In this document: piece by piece, positions 52,257 to 60,213 of the stretch
Layout of the letters: each line of letters opens with the position of its first letter
Position numbering within the stretch: the first letter of the stretch is position 1
NCBI GenBank assembly: GCA_024123915.1
Contig: CP099650.1
Coordinates: forward strand, 1,054,001 to 1,118,000
Source: Oxalobacteraceae bacterium OTU3CAMAD1
GTDB taxonomy: Bacteria > Pseudomonadota > Gammaproteobacteria > Burkholderiales > Burkholderiaceae_D
Length of the DNA stretch: 64,000 nt
Reading direction: 5' to 3'
Made by a program: the position numbers and the translations under genes
Notes under the pieces: model-generated
Database searches by the model: none
What the model saw: the letters and a program-made list of their open reading frames with translations, nothing else
What the model was told of the DNA's origin: nothing

Positions 52257-54272
52257 ATGGCGGCCCACTCCGTTACAACCCTGTCCTTCCCTGCCGTCGG
52301 CGAACGGTCGTACCGCTTCATCGGCGACGGCACGCCGATGCGCGACATGGTGCGTGACTTTCCGTGGCAAAACACGGCGCTGGGCGCCATCGCCGATTGG
52401 TCCGCCGCGCTGCGCACCAGCGTCGGCATCGTCATGCATTCGGTGCATCCGATGTTCCTGTGGTGGGGCGACGAGCTGACCCAGGTCTACAACGACGCCT
52501 ACGTGCCGTGCTTCGGCGAGGGCAAGCACCCGGCCGCGCTCGGTCAGGGTGGACGCGCATGCTGGGCCGAGATCTGGCCCATCATCGGGCCGCAAATCGA
52601 CGAGGTGCGCGCCGGCGGCGAACCGCGCTGGTATGCCGACAACCTGGTGCCGATCTGGCGCAACGGCCGCATTGAGGATGTTTACTGGAGCTACACTTAC
52701 ACGCCGGTGTTCGGCGGGGACGACCGCATCGCCGGCGTACTGGTGGTGTGCACCGAGACCACCACCCAGGTGCTGGCCGAGCGCCGCCGCCACGCGCTCG
52801 ACCTGCTGGCGCGCCGGCTGCTGGCCTGCCACGGCGAGGCCGATGTGCGCGCCGGCATCGCGCTGAGCGTCGGCGACGATCCGGGCGACCTGCTGTCGGT
52901 GGACCTGCTGCGCCGGCCGGGCGCGGACGCCGCCAATGGCGCCGACCTTGCCGTCGGCGACCCCGCCGTCGTCGTCATCCGTGGCGCCGACCTGCAACTG
53001 TGCGACGAGCTGGCGCTGGCGTTCCGCATCTCGCCGCGGCTGCCGCTGGACGCCGCGTTCCGCCAGTTCCTGGAACAGTACACCGCCACCGTATGCGCCA
53101 CCCTGAGCCGCCTCGACAGCGACCGCGCGCTGGCGCAGGCGATGGCCGAGAGCGAGCGCCTCAACGCCGACCTGAACGCGTCGGCGCGCACCAAGGACGA
53201 ATTCCTGGCCATGCTGGGCCACGAACTGCGCAACCCGCTGGCGCCCATCGTCACCGCGCTCAAGCTGATGAAGCTGCGCGGTGGCGAGCACAGCGAGACC
53301 ATCCACGAGCAGGAGGTGATCCAGCGCCAGGTCGACCATCTGGTGCGGCTGGTGGACGACCTGCTCGACGTCTCGCGCATCGCCAGCGGCAAGGTCGAGC
53401 TGCGCAAGGAGACGGTGGCGCTGCCGGACGTGCTCAACAAGGCGATCGAAATGGCCAGCCCGCTGCTCGAGCAGAAGCAGCACCGGTTGCTGGTCGACGT
53501 GGCGCCGGTGCGCTGGCACGGCGACCCGGCGCGGCTGGCGCAGGTGGTGTCCAACCTGCTGAGCAACGCGGCGCGCTACACGCCGGCCGGTGGCCATGTG
53601 ACCCTGGCCACCCGGGTCCAGGAGCGCGCGCTGACGATCCAGGTGACCGACGACGGTTCGGGCATCTCGCCCACCCTGTTGCCGCACATCTTCGACTTGT
53701 TCGTGCAGGGCAACCGCCTGGTCGACCGCGCCAAGGGCGGGCTGGGCATCGGGCTGGCGCTGGTGCGCAATCTGGTGCAGATGCATGGCGGCGAGGTGGC
53801 CGCCTATAGCGCCGGCGAAGGGCGCGGCAGCACCTTCACGCTCACCTTGCCCGAATCGGTGGTGGAGGAGGCCGAGCCGGGTAACGGGGCGGCGTCCGCC
53901 GCCGCGCCGGCGCAGGGCGGCGGCACCCGCGTGCTGGTGGTCGACGACAACCAGGACGCCGCCGATTCGCTGGCCGACCTGCTCGGCGCGCTCGGCTACA
54001 GCGCCAGCGTGGCCTACGATCCGGCCCACGCCATCGCCGAGGCCGCCAAGGCGATGCCGCAGGTCGCCATTCTCGACATCGGCCTGCCCGGCATGGACGG
54101 CTTCGAGCTGGCCGCCCATCTGCGCCGCCTGCCGCGCGGCGACGGCTTGAAACTGATCGCGCTGTCCGGCTACGGCCAGGAAAACGACAAGCACCGCAGC
54201 CGCGAGGCCGGTTTCGCGGCCCATCTCGTCAAGCCGATCAATATCGCTGAACTGCAGACAACGTTATCATAA
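52257..54272 (+). CDS. PAS-containing hybrid histidine kinase
   Basis: A 671-residue soluble sensor. An N-terminal PAS-like domain (about 25-180, 'WSAALRTSVGIVMHSVHPMFLWWGDELTQVYNDAY') is followed by a helical linker, a dimerisation/phosphoacceptor domain with His322 ('FLAMLGHELRNPLAPIV'), an ATPase domain ('VVSNLLSNAARYTPAGG', 'VTDDGSGI', 'GLGIGLALVRNLV') and a C-terminal receiver (about 555-671, 'RVLVVDDNQDAADSL', phosphoacceptor Asp607 in 'VAILDIGLPGMDG'). No transmembrane helix is seen. It is divergent from the large TonB receptor (261-bp gap). The signal sensed is unknown. Confidence 0.92.
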   Translation: MAAHSVTTLSFPAVGERSYRFIGDGTPMRDMVRDFPWQNTALGAIADWSAALRTSVGIVMHSVHPMFLWWGDELTQVYNDAYVPCFGEGKHPAALGQGGRACWAEIWPIIGPQIDEVRAGGEPRWYADNLVPIWRNGRIEDVYWSYTYTPVFGGDDRIAGVLVVCTETTTQVLAERRRHALDLLARRLLACHGEADVRAGIALSVGDDPGDLLSVDLLRRPGADAANGADLAVGDPAVVVIRGADLQLCDELALAFRISPRLPLDAAFRQFLEQYTATVCATLSRLDSDRALAQAMAESERLNADLNASARTKDEFLAMLGHELRNPLAPIVTALKLMKLRGGEHSETIHEQEVIQRQVDHLVRLVDDLLDVSRIASGKVELRKETVALPDVLNKAIEMASPLLEQKQHRLLVDVAPVRWHGDPARLAQVVSNLLSNAARYTPAGGHVTLATRVQERALTIQVTDDGSGISPTLLPHIFDLFVQGNRLVDRAKGGLGIGLALVRNLVQMHGGEVAAYSAGEGRGSTFTLTLPESVVEEAEPGNGAASAAAPAQGGGTRVLVVDDNQDAADSLADLLGALGYSASVAYDPAHAIAEAAKAMPQVAILDIGLPGMDGFELAAHLRRLPRGDGLKLIALSGYGQENDKHRSREAGFAAHLVKPINIAELQTTLS

Positions 54273-54340
54273 AGAGTTGTATTTTTCTTAAATAAACCGC
54301 TAGAATAGCTCCCGGGAAACTTTGCGAGGCCGGGAGCCGT

Positions 54341-55549
54341 ATGGAATTGGTTTACAAGAACGAAAAAGCGCTGTTCGGCATCATGCTGGCCGTCTCGCTG
54401 GCCGTTTGGACCGGCCTGCTGGCGGCGACCATGGGCATGGCGCTGGTGTATTTACTGCTGTTCTTCATTACCTACTGCTTCGCGCAATCGGCGCTGGTGT
54501 CCTGGCTCAAGGGGACCGGCGTGCGCATCACCGCCGAGCAATTCCCCGACCTGCGCGAGCGCATCGACGCCTGCTGCCGGCGCCTCGGCCTGGAACAGGC
54601 GCCGGAGGCGTATCTGCTGCAAATGGGCGGCAGCTTCAACGCCTTCGCCACGCGCTTTCTCGGCAATAACTTCATCGTGCTGTATTCGGATGTCGTCGAC
54701 GCGCTGGAGGAGCGCCCGGACGCGATCAACTTCTACATCGGCCACGAGATCGGCCACCTCAAACGCCAGCACCTGCGCTGGTCGGCGCTGCTGGCGCCGG
54801 CTTCGTTCGTTCCGCTGCTGGGCGCGGCCTACGCCCGCGCGCGCGAGTACACGTGCGACCGCCACGGCTTCCACGCCTGTGACGACCTCGACAGCGCGCA
54901 GGTGGGCCTGTCGGCGCTGGCGGCCGGCGGCAAGCGCTGGCGCCAGCTCAGCACGGCCGGCTATGCCGCGCAGGCGCAGCAGTCGTCCGGCTTCTGGATG
55001 TCGTTCCACGAGCTGGTCGGCGACTATCCGTGGTTGGTCAAGCGCATGGCGGTGATGCGCGGGCTGGCCGGCGGCAGCGAGGTCGAGCAGCCCGGCCGCC
55101 ACGGCCTGGCCTATCTGATGGCGCTGTTCGTGCCGCGCCTGGGCGTCGGCGGCGCCGGTTCGCTGCTGGCGGTGCTGGCATTGATCGGCGTGCTGGCGGC
55201 GGTGGCCATTCCCGCCTACCAGGACTACACGACGCGCGCGCGCATGGCGCAGGTGGTCGGCGTCGGCCAGGACGCGACGGCGGCGGTGGAGCGCTATTTC
55301 TACGCCCATGGCAGCGCTCCGGCCACCCTGGAGCAGGCCGGCTACGCGATGGCCGATCCGAACCACGTGGTGCAGAACATCACGGTCGATGCCGCCAACG
55401 GCGCGGTGCACGTGTTCCCGGCCGACCTGAACTATCGCGGCAAGGCTATTGCGTTCACGCCGAGCCTGGACGAGAATAAGCGCGTGGCCTGGCGCTGCGG
55501 CAGCGACGGCATCCCGGCCCGGCTGCTGCCGGCCGACTGCCGCGAGTAG
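54341..55549 (+). CDS. M48 family metallopeptidase fused to a pilin-like C-terminal segment
   Basis: A 402-residue membrane protein. Two N-terminal helices (about 8-50) precede an M48-type zinc peptidase with 'NFYIGHEIGHLKRQHLRW' (His135, Glu136, His139) and 'REYTCDRHGFHACDD' (third ligand candidate). The C-terminal part (about 270-402) begins with 'SLLAVLALIGVLAAVAIPAYQDYTTRARMAQ', which closely matches a type IV pilin N-terminal helix; the pilin Glu5 position is Ser and no prepilin cleavage site precedes it. The fold after it ('QDATAAVERYFYAHGSAPATLEQAGYAM') is pilin-like too. Function unknown. Confidence 0.82.
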   Translation: MELVYKNEKALFGIMLAVSLAVWTGLLAATMGMALVYLLLFFITYCFAQSALVSWLKGTGVRITAEQFPDLRERIDACCRRLGLEQAPEAYLLQMGGSFNAFATRFLGNNFIVLYSDVVDALEERPDAINFYIGHEIGHLKRQHLRWSALLAPASFVPLLGAAYARAREYTCDRHGFHACDDLDSAQVGLSALAAGGKRWRQLSTAGYAAQAQQSSGFWMSFHELVGDYPWLVKRMAVMRGLAGGSEVEQPGRHGLAYLMALFVPRLGVGGAGSLLAVLALIGVLAAVAIPAYQDYTTRARMAQVVGVGQDATAAVERYFYAHGSAPATLEQAGYAMADPNHVVQNITVDAANGAVHVFPADLNYRGKAIAFTPSLDENKRVAWRCGSDGIPARLLPADCRE

Positions 55550-55620
55550 CCGGCCGACCTTCGCTGCCGGCCCTCCGAACTTCGGCGCCAGCCAGGCGCC
55601 ACCCACCGAAGGACGCCGTT

Positions 55621-56211
55621 TTGACCACACCGCTGGAAGTCGCCGCCAATGCCGTCATGGCGCTGTCCATCGTGCTCGCCGGACGCAACAATGTGCATTC
55701 GTGGTGGCTGGGCGTGATCGGCTGTTCGATGTTCGCCGCGCTGTTCTACACCTCCAAACTCTACGCCGACGTCGCCCTGCAAGGCTTCTTCATCGTCACC
55801 TGCCTGATCGGCTGGCGCCAATGGATGGTTGGGGGCAGCGGCGGCGGCGGGGCGCTGCCGATTTCCAGGGCGCGGCCGTTGCTGGTGGGCTCGATGGCGG
55901 TGGCCGGCCTGGCGGCCACCGCCGCCTACGGCTTGATGCTGCAAGTGTATACCGACGCCTACGCGCCATTCATCGATTCGGCCGTGCTGATGTTCAGCAT
56001 CATCGCGCAGTTGCTGTTGATGGGGCGGCGCTTGCAGACCTGGCCGTTCTGGCTGCTGGTCAACACCGTCTCCGTTCCGCTGTACGCCAGCCGCGGCTTG
56101 TACCTGACGGCCGCGCTGTACGCTGCCTATTGGCTCAATGCGCTGGCGTCGTGGTTCTTCTGGCGCCGGCAGATGCGCGGCCAAGAGGCAAAGCTACAAC
56201 TCGGCGCCTAG
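55621..56211 (+). CDS. PnuC-like nicotinamide riboside transporter
   Basis: A 196-residue inner-membrane protein with about seven predicted helices. 'LAGRNNVHSWWLGVIGCSMFAALFYTSKLYADVALQGFFIVTCLIGWRQWM' and the C-terminal 'WLLVNTVSVPLYASRGLYLTAALYAAYWLNALASWFFWRR' match the PnuC pattern for uptake of nicotinamide riboside or related vitamin precursors. The start is a TTG. No NadR-type kinase gene is adjacent, so the substrate is less certain; thiamine or riboflavin transporters of the same fold are possible. Confidence 0.8.
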   Translation: MTTPLEVAANAVMALSIVLAGRNNVHSWWLGVIGCSMFAALFYTSKLYADVALQGFFIVTCLIGWRQWMVGGSGGGGALPISRARPLLVGSMAVAGLAATAAYGLMLQVYTDAYAPFIDSAVLMFSIIAQLLLMGRRLQTWPFWLLVNTVSVPLYASRGLYLTAALYAAYWLNALASWFFWRRQMRGQEAKLQLGA

Positions 56212-56289
56212 AAAACACGACAAAAAATCGACATTGTCCTGGGCACGCTCTATCATTCATTTCCAAGTGGAAAAAATATGGAGCATAAA

Positions 56290-57837
56290 ATGCAATGGTT
56301 CTATGATCTCAAGATAGGCAAGAAGTTAATCCTGGCGTTCGCGGTGGTGATCGCGCTGACCTGCTTCCTCGGCCTGTTCTCGATCAACCAGCTGGTCAAG
56401 GTCAACCAGGCATCGACCGACATCGCCACCAACTGGATGCCGGCGGTGCGCTACCTGGGCCAGATGCAGACGTCGATGTCGCGCTACCGCATCTCCGAAT
56501 CGACTCACATCCTGCTGTCCGAGGAGGCCGACATGGCGGCCACCGAAAAATCGATGGCGACCCGCCTCGAGACCCTGGGCAAGCAGCAGGCCTCGTACGC
56601 GCCGCTGGTGTCGGAGCCGGACGAGATCCGCATCTACGCCGAGTTCCAGAAAACCATGGAAGCCTACCTGGCCGAAAGCAAAAAGCTGATGGCGCTGTCG
56701 CGCGCCGGCCAGAAAGAGGAGGCGCGGGTGCTGTTCCGTGGCGCCTCCAACAAGGTGTTCCGCCAGATTAACGAACAGCTCGACGCGCTGGCCAAGATCA
56801 ACGACGACGGCAGCGCCGCGTCCGACACGTCGGCCGAGCAGACGTTCTCGCTGGCGCGCAAGCTGATCCTGGGCGCGCTGGCGGCGCTGATCGTCATCAG
56901 TCTGTTGCTGGCGACGACGGTGTCGCGCGCCGTCGCCGCGCCGCTGCAGGAGGCGGTGGTGATCGCCCGCCGCGTGGCCGAGGGCGACTTGACCGGCCAC
57001 ATCGCCAGCACCAGCAAGGACGAGACGGGACAATTGATGTTGTCGCTCAAAGCCATGAACGACAGCCTGCTGCGGGTGGTGGGCGAAGTGCGCGGCGGCA
57101 CCGACACCATCGCCACCGCGTCGGCGGAGATCGCCAGCGGCAACCTCGACCTGTCGAGCCGCACCGAGGAGCAGGCCAGTTCGCTGGAGGAGACCGCCTC
57201 GGCGATGGAGGAGCTGACCTCGACCGTCAAGCAGAACGCCGACAACGCCCGCCAGGCCAACCAGCTGGCGCAATCGGCGTCCGGCACGGCCACCGACGGC
57301 GGCCAGGTGGTGGGCGAGGTGATCGCCACGATGGAGGCGATCAGCGCGGCCTCGCGCAAGATCGTTGACATCATCAGCGTGATCGACGGCATCGCCTTCC
57401 AAACCAACATCCTGGCGCTCAACGCCGCCGTCGAGGCGGCGCGCGCCGGCGAGCAGGGGCGCGGCTTCGCCGTGGTCGCCAGCGAGGTGCGCAACCTGGC
57501 CCAGCGCAGCGCGGCGGCGGCCAAGGAGATCAAGCAGTTGATCGACGATTCGGTGACCCAGGTCGACAGCGGCACGGCGCTGGTGCAGCGCGCCGGCACG
57601 ACGATGGCCGAGGTGGTCTCAAGCGTGCGCCGCGTCAGCGACGTGGTGGCCGAGATCTCGGCCGCCAGCCACGAGCAGAGCACCGGCATCGAGGAAGTCA
57701 ACCGCGCCATCACGCAGATGGACGAGGTGACGCAGCAAAACGCCGCGCTGGTCGAGGAGGCGGCCGCCGCCGCCGGTTCGTTGCAGGAGCAGGCCGCCAA
57801 CCTGGCGGCGGTGGTCAGCGTGTTCCGGCTGCGCTAA
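56290..57837 (+). CDS. Methyl-accepting chemotaxis protein
   Basis: A 515-residue chemoreceptor. Transmembrane helix 1 (about 11-31) and 2 (about 187-208) flank a four-helix-bundle periplasmic sensor; a HAMP linker ('[23 protein letters not shown]') and the cytoplasmic signalling domain follow. The hairpin tip is '[44 protein letters not shown]', which is the contact site for CheA/CheW. The start at 56290 ([12 protein letters not shown]) has GGAG 6 bp upstream and matches usual relatives; ATG 56278 would add four residues. A terminator follows. Confidence 0.94.
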   Translation: MQWFYDLKIGKKLILAFAVVIALTCFLGLFSINQLVKVNQASTDIATNWMPAVRYLGQMQTSMSRYRISESTHILLSEEADMAATEKSMATRLETLGKQQASYAPLVSEPDEIRIYAEFQKTMEAYLAESKKLMALSRAGQKEEARVLFRGASNKVFRQINEQLDALAKINDDGSAASDTSAEQTFSLARKLILGALAALIVISLLLATTVSRAVAAPLQEAVVIARRVAEGDLTGHIASTSKDETGQLMLSLKAMNDSLLRVVGEVRGGTDTIATASAEIASGNLDLSSRTEEQASSLEETASAMEELTSTVKQNADNARQANQLAQSASGTATDGGQVVGEVIATMEAISAASRKIVDIISVIDGIAFQTNILALNAAVEAARAGEQGRGFAVVASEVRNLAQRSAAAAKEIKQLIDDSVTQVDSGTALVQRAGTTMAEVVSSVRRVSDVVAEISAASHEQSTGIEEVNRAITQMDEVTQQNAALVEEAAAAAGSLQEQAANLAAVVSVFRLR

Positions 57838-57859
57838 GCCCGCCGGGCACGCTCCGGAC

Positions 57860-57896
57860 AACGCCGCACGCCGTCAGGCCTGCGGCGTTTTTCTTT
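57860..57896. terminator. Terminator between the chemoreceptor and response-regulator genes
   Basis: Stem AACGCCGCA / TGCGGCGTT with a 12-nt loop and a following TTTCTTT serve the plus-strand chemoreceptor gene. The stop codon of the minus-strand regulator gene (57874-57876) lies in the loop, so the last codons of that gene form one arm of the stem. Confidence 0.85.
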
Positions 57897-58710
57897 GCTG
57901 GTGGTGGTTGGAGCTGCGGAAGGCGCTCGGCGTGATGCCGGTGCGCTCGCGGAAGGCGGTGGCGAAATTGCCCGCATTGTTAAATCCGATCAAGAGCGCG
58001 ATGTCCTGTACATCCATGTCCGTTTCGCGCAGCAATTCCTCGCCGCGCTTGATGCGGGCTTCGCGGATGAAGGCGAACACCGTCATGCCGGTTTGCTCGC
58101 GGAAGATTTGCGACAACTTTTCCCGGTAGGTGCCGACGCTGCGGGCGATCTCCGCCAGCCCCGGCAAAGTGGCCAGGTTGTCGGCGATCAGGCGTTTGAC
58201 GGCGGCCACGATGACCGCGTCCGGATCGCTGTCGGCGCCGCTCGAGGCGGCGCCGCCACTGCCGCCATGATCGGCCTCGGGGTCGTTGGAGGCCTGCAAG
58301 CCGCGGTCGCTGACCCGGCGCGCCAGGTTCAGGTGGACCTGGATGCGGGCGGCCAGCTCGCCCGGCGAAAACGGCTTGGAGACATAGTCGACGCCACCGA
58401 TCGACAGGCCCATGATGCGCTCCTCGTCGGCGTCGGCGCCGCTCAGGAAAATCACCGGGATGTCCTGCGTCACAGGGTTGGCTTTGAGCAACCTGCACGC
58501 GGTGTAGCCGTCCATATTGGGCATGCGCACGTCGAGCAGGATCAGGTCCGGCTGATTAGCCAGCGCCAGCTGGTAGCCCTGCAGGCCGTTGAAGGCCACC
58601 GACACCTTGTACGGCAGCTCGCTGAGGAGATCGACCAGCACGCGCTGCTCGAACGCGGAGTCGTCCACGATGAGTATTTTGCGCTGCGTACTGTCACTGG
58701 CCGTCGGCAT
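57874..58710 (-). CDS. Receiver-AraC response regulator
   Basis: A 278-residue regulator. Receiver domain (about 10-125) with the acidic pair at 16-17, phosphoacceptor Asp60 ('LILLDVRMPNMDG') and Lys in 'DYVSKPFSPGELAARIQ'. A Gly/Ser/Asp-rich linker (140-165) leads to a C-terminal AraC helix-turn-helix pair ('LAEIARSVGTYREKLSQIFREQTGMTVFAFIREARIKRGEELL' and 'DIALLIGFNNAGNFATAFRERTGITPSAF'). It is convergent with the chemoreceptor gene. The cognate kinase may be the hybrid kinase at 52257, but proximity is the only hint. The 223 bp upstream (58711-58933) also lead to the pilus operon, so pilus control is possible. Confidence 0.9.
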   Translation of the reverse strand: MPTASDSTQRKILIVDDSAFEQRVLVDLLSELPYKVSVAFNGLQGYQLALANQPDLILLDVRMPNMDGYTACRLLKANPVTQDIPVIFLSGADADEERIMGLSIGGVDYVSKPFSPGELAARIQVHLNLARRVSDRGLQASNDPEADHGGSGGAASSGADSDPDAVIVAAVKRLIADNLATLPGLAEIARSVGTYREKLSQIFREQTGMTVFAFIREARIKRGEELLRETDMDVQDIALLIGFNNAGNFATAFRERTGITPSAFRSSNHHQQRKTPQA

Positions 58711-58862
58711 GGTTCACCTTGCTTGGTTGATAAATTCTTCACGCCCTGTTGCGTATTATGCCTATCTTTTAAAAATTTTTAATAGTTTTCTACGCTCCCA
58801 AAACCGTAGTCACTTGCAGCAAAAGCAGGGTTTTTTTAGATCATCAATAATTGGTTCAAGTG

Positions 58863-58912
58863 TTGAGCGATGGCAATTGTCCTGAACAACGCCTCTCGGC
58901 ACCGTCGCTCAA
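58863..58912. promoter_or_regulatory. Inverted repeat in the leader of the Csu-type pilus operon
   Basis: TTGAGCGA and TCGCTCAA are separated by 34 bp and end 21 bp before the first pilin start codon. The surrounding 200 bp are AT-rich. It may form an mRNA stem or a regulator binding site. Confidence 0.35.
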
Positions 58913-58933
58913 TTGTTAATTATGGGGGTAGAA

Positions 58934-59464
58934 ATGAAAAACAGGCGCACATCCCGCCTTGCGGCGGCCACCGTTGCGGTGTCGGCCATGCTGGCCGCCA
59001 CGTTGCCCGGCGCCGACGCGGCCGTCTATGTCAACGGCAGCAAGACCAACACCTTCGACGTCACCTTGAAAATCGTTGCCGACTGCACCATCGCGGCCAA
59101 TCCGCTCGACTTCGGCCAGTCACAGGGCGTGCTGGCGACGGCGGTGTCGATCAACACCACGCTCAGCGTCACCTGCACCAATACCACGCTGTACAACGTC
59201 GGCTTGAACGCCGGCACCGGCACCGGCTCGACGGTGGCGGCGCGCGTGCTCAGCGGTACCGGCGCCAACACCGGCACCGTCGCCTTCAACCTGTACCAGA
59301 CCGCCGGCGCCACCAACTGGGGCAACACGCAGGGCACTGACACGCTGTCGGGCACCGGCACCGGCAACTCGCAAACCTTGACCGTATACGGCGTCGTGCC
59401 GGCCCAGGCCACGCCGCAGCCGGACACGTACAAGTCGACCATCACCGCCACGGTGTACTTCTAA
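58934..59464 (+). CDS. Spore coat U domain pilin subunit (CsuA/B-like)
   Basis: A 176-residue secreted subunit of an archaic chaperone-usher pilus. The signal peptide (about 1-32, ending PGADA) is followed by the spore coat U domain: 'FDVTLKIVADCTIAANPLDFG', 'LSVTCTNTTLYNVGLNAGTG' and the donor-strand-like end 'TYKSTITATVYF'. Two cysteines form the usual disulfide. The ATG at 58934 has a GGGGG site upstream. It is the first gene of the operon and thus probably the major stalk pilin. Confidence 0.9.
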   Translation: MKNRRTSRLAAATVAVSAMLAATLPGADAAVYVNGSKTNTFDVTLKIVADCTIAANPLDFGQSQGVLATAVSINTTLSVTCTNTTLYNVGLNAGTGTGSTVAARVLSGTGANTGTVAFNLYQTAGATNWGNTQGTDTLSGTGTGNSQTLTVYGVVPAQATPQPDTYKSTITATVYF

Positions 59465-59467
59465 ACG

Positions 59468-60202
59468 ATGAAAAGACCGGCGCGGTTCCTGTGCTGGGTG
59501 TTGTATGGCGTCCTCGCGATGCCGGGGGTACAGGCGGGCGCGGCCAACCTGCAGATTTCCCCGGTGATGATAGTTTTGCGTGCCGGCCAGGGGGCCACGG
59601 GCATCTCGATGCAAAACCTGGGGGAGACCCCGGTGTATGGCCAGGTCAGGGTGTACCAGTGGGAGCAGAACGAGGGCGACGACGTCCTGACGCCGACACA
59701 GGAAGTGGTGGCGAGTCCGCCAATACTGCAGATCGGGCCCAAAAGCAGCCAGGTCATTCGTCTTGTACGACGTAGCCAGCAACTCCCGAGCAACGAGTTG
59801 ACCTACCGGATTTTGATTGACGAGATTCCGCGCGAGGACGGCGGCCCGGCGGCCGGCGTCGACATCCGCCTGCGGTATTCGGTGCCGATGTTCGTGCTGC
59901 CGGCCGACGAGCGCGCCGTGCCGGTATTGGCGTGGTCGGTGTACAAAAAAGAGGGCAGCTGGATGCTGCGCGTGCGCAATACCGGCAACCAGCGCGCGCA
60001 GATCGGCGCGCTCGAACTGCGCAACGCCGCCGGCGAGCAGTTCGTCATCGCCGCCGGCCTGTTCGGCTACGTGCTGGCCGGACGCCAGCGCGAGTGGCGC
60101 TTGCCGACGCCGGCCGAGAACGACCTGAGCGGGACGCTGGCGGTCAGCGCCAATATTAATTCGCGGCCCGCGCGCGCCAGCACGGCGAGCCGGCTGGAAT
60201 AG
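59468..60202 (+). CDS. Periplasmic pilus chaperone (CsuC-like)
   Basis: A 244-residue chaperone with two Ig-like domains. Signal peptide 1-25 (ending GVQAGA); 'ANLQISPVMIVLRAGQGATGISMQNLGETPVYGQVRVYQWEQNEG' and 'SPPILQIGPKSSQVIRLVRRSQ' are the hallmark of the N-terminal domain, which donates a strand to unfolded pilins and prevents early assembly. It starts 3 bp after the pilin stop. Confidence 0.92.
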   Translation: MKRPARFLCWVLYGVLAMPGVQAGAANLQISPVMIVLRAGQGATGISMQNLGETPVYGQVRVYQWEQNEGDDVLTPTQEVVASPPILQIGPKSSQVIRLVRRSQQLPSNELTYRILIDEIPREDGGPAAGVDIRLRYSVPMFVLPADERAVPVLAWSVYKKEGSWMLRVRNTGNQRAQIGALELRNAAGEQFVIAAGLFGYVLAGRQREWRLPTPAENDLSGTLAVSANINSRPARASTASRLE

Positions 60203-60213
60203 GGCCGGGGCCC

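Noticed and set aside
51996..54224. Upstream extension of the large TonB receptor reading frame to about 1740 codons
   Set aside because: The extension is antisense to the hybrid kinase and lacks motifs; a signal peptide and AAGGA site fix the start at 51995.
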